A stretch of 64,000 bases of DNA from Hevea brasiliensis (taxonomy: Eukaryota; Streptophyta; Magnoliopsida; Malpighiales; Euphorbiaceae). The stretch is from positions 66,728,880 through 66,792,879 of the forward strand of contig NC_079505.1 in assembly GCF_030052815.1 (NCBI RefSeq), given 5' to 3'. The translations under genes and the position numbers were made by a program. Positions 51,177 through 61,828 of the stretch are shown in pieces. Below the pieces are notes generated by a model. It searched no databases. It worked only from the letters and a program-made list of their open reading frames with translations, and was not told the DNA's origin. Position 1 is the first letter of the stretch. Every line of letters begins with the position of its first letter.

Positions 51177-51554
51177 ATGGCCACCGGAGCAGCTGATATG
51201 ATGTTGCTGCGTGTCTTTGATGGAAGCATATCAATTCATGACGTTGAAATTGACCGAAGACCATACCATCGAAACTGCGACTGTGCACTTCACAAGTTCA
51301 ATGGTGTTTGTTGGAATGCTTGTTCTCGGCCAAGGAATGTATCGTTCCCAAAGAAACAAGCACTGGCTCATTGTTCCTTGTCATTTGCCGCTTCCAAATT
51401 CTCTTCTCAATCTTCTCTTCTCAGTGATTATGCTGGAGTTGAGATATTTTGCTGTAGAGTTTTTTCATGTAATATGTTTAGTTGGAAAAGGAATGACTCT
51501 TCATATTTGCAGAAATTTATAGAAATTTGTTTGTGGTTAGGCGTGTATATGTAA
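51177..51554 (+). CDS. Small plant-specific conserved protein with PYHRNC motif (copy 2)
   Basis: 125-residue protein of unknown function, paralogous to 43278-43622 on the same strand about 8 kb away. The start has a good context (GGAAAATGGCC) and the same opening MATGAAD. The core IDRRPYHRNCDCALHKFNG and RPRNVSFP aligns with copy 1. The second Cys pair is rearranged (CWNACSRP), and from about residue 58 the sequence diverges: copy 1's RRSWSEG is replaced by KKQALAHC, and the tail becomes hydrophobic (EIFCCRVFSCNMF...EICLWLGVYM) instead of Ser-rich. This may mark relaxed constraint, a shifted frame in the 3' half, or a missed intron; the first 58 residues carry the family signature. Confidence 0.72.
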   Translation: MATGAADMMLLRVFDGSISIHDVEIDRRPYHRNCDCALHKFNGVCWNACSRPRNVSFPKKQALAHCSLSFAASKFSSQSSLLSDYAGVEIFCCRVFSCNMFSWKRNDSSYLQKFIEICLWLGVYM

Positions 51555-51557
51555 TTG

Positions 51558-53170
51558 ATTATGAATTGACTTATGACTTAGAATCGAACAATACGGTTGA
51601 TAATTCACAATTTTTTATATATAATTTTTTTAAAAAATAATTTTTACGAAAATAGCAATCATAAACTTTAAATTTCATTAAAAAATGATAATATTTGAAA
51701 ATAATTGAGTATGATGGAATCTAATTGAATTGGAAAATTTAAAAGAGAAGTCTTGCAACTTGTGGAAAATAATGTCATTTGCGTATGAATAAAGATGGGA
51801 GACTTGTGATAGAAAATGATAGCATTGATTAATTAATTAATTTCAAATTGAGTTATGATTTAAGAGTTAAAACCAAATAACACGGTTCATATATAATTCA
51901 CAATTATTTCATGTACATTTTTTTAAAAATATATATATTTTTTTTACAAAAATAGCTACCATAAATTATAAATTTTATTAAAAAAGTGATTGTATCTGAA
52001 AATTATTAAGTATGATGGAATTTAATCAAGTTAGAAAATGAGGTCCATATTTATCACCTTTATCTAAAAGAGAAGACTTGCAACTTTCGGAAAATAATAT
52101 CACTTTCTTATGAAATTTAGATGAGAGAAGCATTAGACTTGTAGAAAATGATAGCATTATGAATTGACTTATGACTTATTAGAGTTAGAACCAAACAACA
52201 AGGTTGATAATTCACAATTATTTTATGTATAATTTTTTTAAAAAATAATTTTTATGAAAATAGCAATCATAAACTTTAAATTTCATTAAAAAAATGATAA
52301 TATCTGAAAATTATTAAGTGGGATGGAATCTAATTGAATTGGAAAATTTAAAAGAGAAGTCTTGTAACTTGTGGAAATTAATGTCATTTGCTTATGAATA
52401 TAGATGAGAGACTTTGTGATAGAAAGTGATAGCATTGATTAATTAATTAATTTCAAATTGACTTATGACTTGAGAGTTAAAACCAAATAACACGGTTCAT
52501 ATATAATTCACAATTATTTCATGTACATTTTTTTAAAAATATATATTTTTTTTTACAAATATAGCTACCATAAATTATAAATTTTATTAAAAAAGTGATT
52601 GTATCTGAAAATTATTAAGTATGATGGAATTTAATCAAGTTGAAAAATGAGGTCCATATTTATCACCTTTATCTAAAAGAGAAGACTTACAACTTTTGGA
52701 AAATAATATCCTTGCTTATGAAATATAGATGAGAGAAGCATTAGACTTGTTGAAAATGATATCATTAATTTATTATGAATTGAGTTATGATTCAAGAGTT
52801 AGAACCAAACAACACGGTTCATAATTCACAATTATTTTATGTGAATTTTTTTGAAAAAATATTTTTTTACAAAAATAGCAACCATAAACTATAAAATTTA
52901 TTTAAAAATATTATATATAAAAATTGTTAAGTAAGATGGAATTTAGTTGAGTTGGAAAATGAGGTCTAAATTTATCACCTTTATTAAAAGAAAATGCAAC
53001 TTGTGGAAAATAATATCATTTGCTTATGAAATATAAATGGGAGAAGCATTAGGCTTTTAGTAGAAAATGATAGCATTAATTCATTAGTAATTGAGTTATG
53101 ACTTAAGTTAAAACCAAAAACCACGGTACATACAAAAATAGCTGCCACAAACTATAAATTTTATTAAACA
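51558..53170. repeat. Tandem array of ~300-bp repeats with dimeric order
   Basis: About five and a half units of roughly 300 bp begin near 51558, 51845, 52157, 52445, 52770 and 53085. Each contains, in order, 'gaattgacttatgac' or variants, 'aaccaaacaacacggtt', 'aattcacaattattt', 'aaaaatagcaaccataaa', 'gatggaatttaat', 'aagagaagacttgcaactt' and 'gaaaatgatagcatt'. Units 1 and 3 resemble each other most, as do units 2 and 4 (offset about 600 bp). No coding. Confidence 0.85.
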
Positions 53171-54470
53171 AATACTTTATTATTTATTATAGAAAATGGT
53201 TCTTTGGTTTAAAAAAAACTTTAATTTTTATTTTCTGTAGAAAATAAGAAAAAATATGAAAAATGTTTTCAATAATAGAAAAAAATTTAATTCAAAAAAT
53301 TAAAAAAAAATTCGTATTTTATAATTATTTACATTAAACATAAATAAATAATTACAAAATATACTTAAAAACTTATTTTACTTTTAAAATTTTTTTCTAT
53401 GCGCTATTTTTTTAATAATATGATTATTTTTATTATTATAAATATATATATATATATATATATATTAAATAATTATTCAATTTTTTTAATAAAATAAGTT
53501 ATAGTATAATTTTAGTTATAAAAAAATTATTATTTTTCATGTGAAAAATACTTAGAAAATAGAACTATTGTTGTAAAAGAAAATAATGCAAAACAACTTA
53601 AAATTGTTTTCCAAATTTTAGTTAAATTGTGAAAAATAAGAGACTAATTTTCTATTCCTTCATTAGAAAACTGACATAAATGAATATGAAATTTTATTTT
53701 TTAATTTACATAAAATTTTTTTCCGAAAAATTACTCCAATTTTTCACAAGTAGACATACCTTAAACATTTAAAAGATCTGACACAAAAGATATTATTTAT
53801 AGAAAAATAAAGTAAGAATAATTCCAGAATTGATTAGGTTGACTTACCATCAAGGGTTCTGATAAAAGAACAAAATAAACAATGTGAATTAGTCTAACCC
53901 AACAACACGTTTTCTTAGAAAATAATACAATAAGCTCAAAATAGAGTTGAAAATAGGTTGAATTGGATATATTCAAATTCAAGTTATTTTGGATGGTATA
54001 TTAGCTTAAGTTTTGTTTCATTTAGTAGTGTCGAGTTCCTAAATAAAATGAATTTTAAGTCAAATTTAGATCAATTTGTAAATTAAGATTATTTCTACTT
54101 AATATTTTGTTTTTTAAATTAATTTTTAGTTCATAATTTAGATTGATTAGATCAATTTCAAATCGAATTGTATAAATAATTGAGTTGACCCTTAATTAAA
54201 TTCTTATTTTTTAAATTATTTGAGTTTGAATATTTTTATATTTTATAAATTGTTATCAAATAGACGAATGAGGTCCAAATTTATCAGAAAGAGAAGCATT
54301 GTAGAAAATAATATATTTTCTAAAAATATAGATGAGGGAACCTGTAGACTTGTAGTAGAAAATAATAACATTAATTGATTAATGACTTTTGAGTTAAAAC
54401 CAAACCACACCACAAGGTGTTGATTCTTTTTTTTCTTTTTTTTTTTGGCTTGGGTCCCACTGGACTCTTC
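53170..54470. other. AT-rich DNA with one displaced array unit
   Basis: No gene. A partial unit of the preceding array recurs at about 54258-54420 (tgaggtccaaatttatca, gtagaaaataat, gagttaaaaccaaa), close to the receptor gene promoter. A (TA)n run lies at about 53442-53466. Confidence 0.6.
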
Positions 54471-54475
54471 CCTGC

Positions 54476-54484
54476 CTATAAAAG
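54476..54484 (+). promoter_or_regulatory. TATA box of the receptor-like protein gene
   Basis: CTATAAAAG, 72 bp upstream of the ATG at 54556, a typical distance for a plant core promoter with a short leader. Confidence 0.7.
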
Positions 54485-56940
54485 GCTAAAGCCTTCTGCA
54501 TTAGGATGCAAGAGAGAAATTAGCAATAGACGATTCCACATATAAATTATTAGAAATGGAGATAATGAAAGAGTGTTGGATATTGGTGATGATTTTACTA
54601 TTGCGAGGGAGTTGGTGCTCTGATGGTTGTTTGGAGCATGAGAGAATTGCTCTTTTGCAACTCAAGTTTGAGTTCATTTCTTCTTCTTCTTCTTATCCTT
54701 CTTCTTCTTATTATTATTTTTCTTCTGATTATTATTCTCATGATTATGATATGCCTCTTTGGGGTGTAAATACTGACTGCTGTAATTGGGGAGGGGTAAA
54801 GTGCAACACCACCACAGGGCATGTTGTGGAACTCTCTCTTGACGGTATAAGAAGAGGAGGAGATTGGTATCTAAATGCTTCTTTGTTTCTACCCTTTCAA
54901 CAACTGAAGAATCTTTCCTTATACGGAAATAATATAGCTGGTTGCATTAAGAATGAAGGTCCATCAATTTCATTATTATAACATTTGCAAATTGTTTGAA
55001 ATGCACTTAATGAGCTTTTTCCCTTCCCTTGTTTATTTATTTCTTTATTAAATTTATTTAATGTTTAACTACAACTCTTTGTGTAGGTTTTGAAAGGTTA
55101 TCAGTACTTGACAATTTGGAGCTTCTTGATTTGGGTTTCAACCATTTCAATAACAACATCTTATCATCTCTAAGTGGTCTTTCATCTTTAAAAATTTTAT
55201 ATCTATGTGGAAATAGATTGAAAGGAATAATTAATATTGAAGGTACGTGAGATTGATTTTCTACCCTCTTTATTTCCATCATCATCATTATCTCAAACAA
55301 AATTAATTCATTGTAAACGCCCTTTCTTTATCTTAGCGATTAATGGATTATTGAATAAAATTAAATTATCTAACAAATTTGAAGGAGTTAGATTTATCAT
55401 ATAATACAATGGAAGGCTTTAAATCTTCACATGGTAGGAATTGATCTTTTATTTCTTTCATATTTTTTTTTGTTAAATTAGCTACAATTAAATAATAACT
55501 TTTATAGGTGGTGAAGAATTACTGAAGCTGAGTAATTTGCAGCATCTTGATTTGGGTTATAATAATTTTAGTATCAACAATTTATCATTTCTCAATGGGC
55601 TGTCATTTCTCAAAAGTTTATACATAGCAAACATTCAATTGAAAGAACCATTTGATTTGAGAGGTTAGATATAATTTTTCATTCTTTTTTTCCTTTCTAT
55701 TTCTCACAATTTGATCATAAAATTTTACAGTTATCTAATTATATGTGCTTTCTTACTTAATTAGATTTGGGTTTAAGCCAATTAGAGGAATTGAACTTGA
55801 GCGAAAACAACATTACAAAATTTGTGGACTCAAGAGGTATGGATTGTACATATTTAATATATGTATATTACTTAATATTTTTCTTCACTGTATACTATTT
55901 TAATAATATAATTTTTTTAAACAAAATATTTACTTAGGAAAATAAAATTTAAAAGCAAAAAATCAGAAAAATAAAACAAAAATTTCTTTTTCTTTTCATG
56001 TGAATATCTTTATGAAGTATATACGCTTTACTATGTTTTTCATTTCTAACAAGTTACAAAAAAATTAAAGAAATTATTTTCTAAATGCTTGTCAGATATA
56101 TAGGCCAAGCAAATGATAACGTGACTTATATGTCAATTTATTTTCAATTTATTTGATTCAAAATAATTAATAATTTATTTTGATTTATATAAAATTTAAA
56201 ATATTTAAAAATTAAAAATTAAGTCGATGATTTCTAAAATCCAATATAAAATTTATCCGTTTGACTTGACAAATCAACTTAATTTTTTATCTCCGAATTA
56301 AATAAATAAAAATTTTGTTTAGAATTTGCTTTTATTGTTGGCCCGTAAATGCATCAATAGACTAAGATAAAATTTTCATAGGGATGATTTTTTTTTTCAC
56401 AAAATAAATACTGAATATGCTATGAAAATTATTTAATTTATATTATATTTTTATTTGCAGAAACAAGGAGTTCAAACAATATAAGAGTGCTTTATCTATA
56501 TGGTATCACCATAAAAGGAAAAAGCATGTTATTAGAATCATTGAGAGTATTGACCCACCTTAAAAGCCTGTATCTAAGAGAGAGTAATTTCGAAGGGACA
56601 ATTCAAGGTAAGTTGTAATTCTTAATTGTTTGTTTTTGAAATGCATTTCCCTAATTATATTTTTGCGCTGAATTTTATCAAGTAATTGATTTTGCTCTCT
56701 TTTATTTGTTTTGCAAATATCTCCCTTTTATAGAAAGATAATATTTCATATTAAGTGTTAAACTTCACATTTAACCAAATCAATACTAACGTTCTCTTAT
56801 ATTTTTCCCCATTTCATTTACATTATACTATTAAAAATTATAATATTAAAATAAAAATAATTATTAATTATTAATAAAAGTTTTTTATTATAATTTTATA
56901 AGTAATCCTAAACTAAATGAAAAATTTTTTTATATATAAA

Positions 56941-57375
56941 TTTTATCGATTTAATTTATTTTTATATTTAAATTAGTAAATTTTATTTTATAATTATTTA
57001 AATTTATATTTTAAATTTTACTTTAAATTGTTGATTATACGGAAGAATATAACAACGAATAAAGCTAAATCCTACTAATTAATTAATGAAAATAATTTAT
57101 TAATAATTTTTTTTACTATAGTATTCTTATTTGATAAGTAAATTTAAACTAAATTAAATATATGGAAAGGAATTTTAAAAATTAATTTATTTTATATTAA
57201 AATTAGTTTATTATATTTTATAATTATTTTAATTTATATCTTTTATTTTAATTTTGAATTTTATTTTAAATTGTTGAATATAACAACAGACAAACCCTTT
57301 TTCTTTTTTTAGAATAAACAATGGACAAAGTTAAAGGCCATTTTTTTTAGTTAGCGAAAATTTAATTTCCTTGAG
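56941..57375. repeat. Intron repeat, copy A
   Basis: About 435 bp in the large last intron of the RLP gene, closely matching 58508-58920 (for example 'gaataaagctaaatcctact' and 'aataaacaatggacaaagtt'). Confidence 0.85.
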
Positions 57376-58507
57376 TTAAATAAAATTAATACTTAAAATC
57401 TTCCAAATAAAAAAGAAATTAAATTTTCACCGCTTTATAATAATTTTAAATTAAAATTAAATTTTTATTTGATTCAAATTTCTTTATTTAAATTTTTTAT
57501 ACAAGCTTTTTAGTTCCTTCTATAAAAATACAAATGAGGGTGAATTTATGAACAGATAAAAATATTTTTAATTTTGAAAAATATTTGTGATATTAAAAAT
57601 AATTATAATATTAATATCGTATTACAAATTTAACTATTCCTCTTAAAATTTATGAAATTCCTTAATTTCCCGATTTGAAGATTCTTAAATATATAATTTT
57701 CTAAAAAACATAAGCTTCAATTTATATACTAATTAATAATATAATATCCTATATAATATTAAATTTAATAAATTACTACTTCCTTATATAAATTACTTTT
57801 TATTAAATATTTATATTGAAAAGATTAATTAAAATAATATTAACATTATAATTTATAATTCTCTAAAGAATTATCTATAATTACAATATCAATTTATAAA
57901 CTTCTAAAAGAAAAAAAAATAACATTTTTAATTTACAGAAATCCTTATAAATTTCCATATTCACAGAAATAAAAATAAGAGTTGTTATAAAAATTCTAAT
58001 GTGCTCTGTCCTTTTATGTTATAAAAACTGAATATTTTTGTAACAATATTTCGGGTTAAAAGTTTAATAGTCACTTTATTCTATATCATTATATTTATTT
58101 TAATTTTTACTTAATAAAAATATTATATTTATCTATATATAATATACAAATTTTTTTAAAAAATATATAATTAAAAACCATATAAATCATGTCTAAAAAA
58201 TTATATACAGCCATTAATTAACAACAAAAAAAATAATAATATATAAATTAACATTTGAATTATAATTTAAAATTAATATTGACAAAAGCGTTATCTTCAG
58301 TTATATAATTATATATTCATCAAAACAAATGATAATATATACAAATAAATTACTATGATTATCATTTTATATTGATCTATGGATTCTTTGCTTTTACAGA
58401 TTCATGTTTTATTAGTAAATTTTATTTTATTTTTAAATTAGTAAATTTATTTTATCGATTTAATTTATAGATTCATGTTTTATTGGTAAGTTTTATACAA
58501 ATAAAAA

Positions 58508-58920
58508 TTTTATCGATTTAATTTATTTTTATATTTAAATCAGTAAATTTTATTTTATAATTATTTAAATTTATATTTAATTTTAATTTTAAATTTTATT
58601 TTAAATTGTTGATTACACGGAAGAATATAATAACGAATAAAGCTAAATCCTACTAATTAATTAATGAAAATAATTTATTAATAATTTATTTAAACTAAAT
58701 TAAATATATGGAAAGAAATTTTATCAATTAATTTATTTTATATTTAAATTAGTGTATTTTATTTTATAATTATTTTAATTTATATCTTTTATTTTAATTT
58801 TGAATTTTATTTTAAATTGTTGAATATAACAACAGACAAACCCTTTTTCTTTTTTTAGAATAAACAATGGACAAAGTTGAAGGCCATTTTTTTAGTTAGC
58901 GAAAATTTAATTTTCTTGAG
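58508..58920. repeat. Intron repeat, copy B
   Basis: Direct repeat of copy A in the same intron. It is followed at 58921-59030 by a stretch that matches 56682-56820, so the order of blocks is swapped relative to copy A. Confidence 0.83.
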
Positions 58921-61042
58921 AAATTGATTTTGTCCTCTTTTATTTATTTTGCTAATATCTCCCTTTTATAGAAAATAATATTTGATATTAGCCAAATTAA
59001 ATACTAAATATATTTTTCCCTATTTCATATCCTTATGTGTGTGTGTGATATGCTTGCCTCATCTAAAGGATTTGGAATATCTAGCATTGGACTGGTCTTT
59101 CATCAACAACAACATTCTACAATCAATTGGAGTAATGTCTTCTCTTAAGAAATTATCATTGCATAGTTGTGAACTTAATAACACGAAGTTTTTAAACCAA
59201 GGTAAATTTGATAATCCCTCTACATTTGAGACTTCTTTTGTCTTGAAGATTCTTACTAAAGCTTTTACAAATGAATTTTCAGGTGTGTGCAAACTAAAAC
59301 AACTCCAAGAGTTAGACATTTCCTATAATGAAATCAGTGGTAGCTTGCCTTCATGTCTTGCCAACTTGACATCTCTTCAATGGTTAGTTGTCACTTCCAA
59401 TCATTTTATTGGAAATATCTCTTTATCTCCACTTAGAGATTTAACAAACCTCGAGCATCTAGAGCTCTTAGACAATCTTTTCCAAATCCCAATCTCATTG
59501 AGTCCATTTTTCAACCATTCAAAACTCAAATTCTTTTTTAGTTGGGGTAACAATATATATGCAGAAACAAATGATCAAGATTTGACCCCAAAGTTTCAAT
59601 TAGAGACTCTCAATTTCTATGGTCATGCATGCGGTGGAGCATTCCCCAAATTCCTCTATCATCAACACAATCTACAATATGTTGATCTCTCAAGCTTGAA
59701 AATGGGAGGAGGGTTTCCATATTGGTTGTTAGAAAATAACACAAAACTAGAAGGCCTTTTTTTAAAAAACAATTCCCTTTCAGGACTTCTTCAATTACCA
59801 CATCATTCTCATATGAATTTGTCAGTGTTAGATATCTCAGATAATTTCTTCCATGGCAATATTCCACTGCAGATAGGAACATATTTGCCGAGATTGAGAC
59901 ATATGGACTTGTCTTCAAATGATTTCAATGGTAGCATTCCCTCTTCATTTGGAAATATGAGCTTCTTGCGAAGCTTAGACTTATCCAATAATAGTTTGTC
60001 GGGTACTATACCTAAGCACTTAACCATGGATTGTGTCTCATTAAGGGAAGTTTATTTGTCCAAAAACCAGCTACAAGGATCATTGGAAGATGCATTTTGT
60101 GATTGCCCTGAATTGGTTGTGCTGGATCTTAGCCATAATAATATGATTGGAAGCATTCCATCATGGATTGGAAGATTTTCTCAATTGAGCTATATGATCT
60201 TGGGTCATAATAACATTGAAGGGGAAATCCCAATTCAATTATGCGATTTGACTCAATTAAGTTTGATTGATCTTTCGCATAATAATCTCTCTGGTCATAT
60301 TCTCCCTTGTCTAAGATCTACAAGCAATTCATATATACCACAAGAATACATTTTTGTAATGGATGAAGCTTTAGAGTTTACAACAAAGAGTAGATCCTAT
60401 TCTTACAAAAGAGGTATGCTATCTTATATATCTGGAATTGATCTCTCATGCAACAATTTGACAGGCCAAATTCCTATCCAAATTGGAAACCTCAATGAGA
60501 TCCATGTACTAAATTTGTCCCATAACAATTTGATAGGAAAAATCCCAGCATCATTTTCCAACTTAAGCCAAGTTGAGAGCTTGGATCTTTCATACAACAA
60601 CTTGCAAGGCCACATCCCTTCCCAGCTTACTGAGTTAAATTTTTTGGAAGTTTTCAATGTGTCATACAATAATTTATCTGGTAGAACACCTGAAAGGGTT
60701 GCTCAATTTGCAACATTTGATGAAAGTAGCTATCGAGGTAACCCTCTTCTTCATGGATGGCCAATGCAAAAGAATTGTATTGTAATGGTATCCCCTCCAT
60801 CAACTTCAAGAAGTACAATTGACGATGAAGAAAGTAATTTTTTCATGGATATGGGTGTTTTCTATGTGAGTTTTGGGGTGGCTTACATTATGGTCTTATT
60901 GGCAATTGCCACAGTTCTATTCATAAATCCATATTGGCGGCATGTTTGGTTTTACTTCATTCAGATTAGTACAGACAATTGCTATTATTTTATAGTAGAC
61001 AATTTTGCTTTTTTGTCCAAGCTTAAATTATTTTGTAGATAA

Positions 61043-61828
61043 ATGTATTATGTATTTATTATGTATTTATGTATCTTTTTATTAACCTCGACTTTGAGAT
61101 CAAAACTCAAACAATCATTTTAATTAATGGATATTTTATAGGTTCATGTATTTGGATAATGTTGCATTTTTATAATGCCATTTTGAAGGACTGAATAGTA
61201 TTTTACAGGTTCTTTCTAAGTTTACTTGGTTTCAAAATCCAGATTTATAAGAACTAAAATTGTTGGAGAATAATCTCAAAGAGAAAATAGGAATAACTTA
61301 AAATTTTTTTCCCTTGGCTACATAAGGTAAGCACGAACAGATTTGCTTAGCGTCCTTAATGACTAGTACCACAACTGTACAATGAAACCACTAAATTGAA
61401 AAACCCGATCAATCAGAAAGAATTCAAACTAAAATTAGTGGTTTTATACATTTAAATATTGTTTATAGTTTAAAAATAATTATAAACCGAATTTTCAATT
61501 TGGGTTTTGGGTTAACATAGTAAGAATCTAACTTATAAATATTGGTTATACATATTAAAGATACACGTAAATAGCATTATTTCATTTTTTTTATTCTTAT
61601 TTATTTTTTAATGAATTATACATTCTGAATTAATATTTGTTTTTTAATCAATGTATGATAATATGTATATGCAAAAGGTTCAATAAAAATTAAATTATAA
61701 AAGCTTAAAAAGTGTTGAAAGAAGTAAAAATCATGAAAACCAAATACAACCCACTTAATGTGAAAAACAAACATATATGATTCTGTAATTTAATTTGTTG
61801 ATTTCAGTTTAAATACCGTTAAAATCAA
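61043..61828. other. Intergenic DNA between the two RLP copies
   Basis: 3' UTR and AT-rich spacer; no gene and no promoter-like copy of 54430-54555 is seen before the second receptor copy. Confidence 0.55.

Larger units (their letters stand above)
54556..61042 (+). pseudogene. LRR receptor-like protein (RLP), multi-exon, possibly non-functional
   Basis: Cell-surface LRR receptor-like protein without kinase, of the multi-exon RLP type (AtRLP1/9/13/15, Cuscuta-receptor-like); such proteins sense extracellular signals with SOBIR1/BAK1-type kinases. Exon 1 (54556-54958): signal peptide, then LRRNT ([13 protein letters not shown]...[10 protein letters not shown]) with a Ser/Tyr-rich insert. Short LRR exons: 55087-55242, 55359-55433, 55508-55663, 55765-55836, 56461-56607, each phase 1. 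The last exon, to 61042, holds about 15 or more LRRs, an island with K-X5-Y (KSRSYSY), the closing LRRs, acidic DDEESN, a membrane span (VSFGVAYIMVLLAIATVLF) and a short tail. Oddities: exon 3 has lost its acceptor AG, and no in-phase acceptor for the last exon is visible near 59040-59070. All exons are otherwise open, so it may be a recent pseudogene or use unusual splicing. The open frame before 59060 starts only at a TTG and is not a real start. Confidence 0.82.

Noticed and set aside
58982..59044. Separate short-form LRR gene starting at 58982
   Set aside because: The apparent start is TTG within an intron, with no signal peptide; the LRR sequence is the last exon of the RLP gene beginning at 54556.
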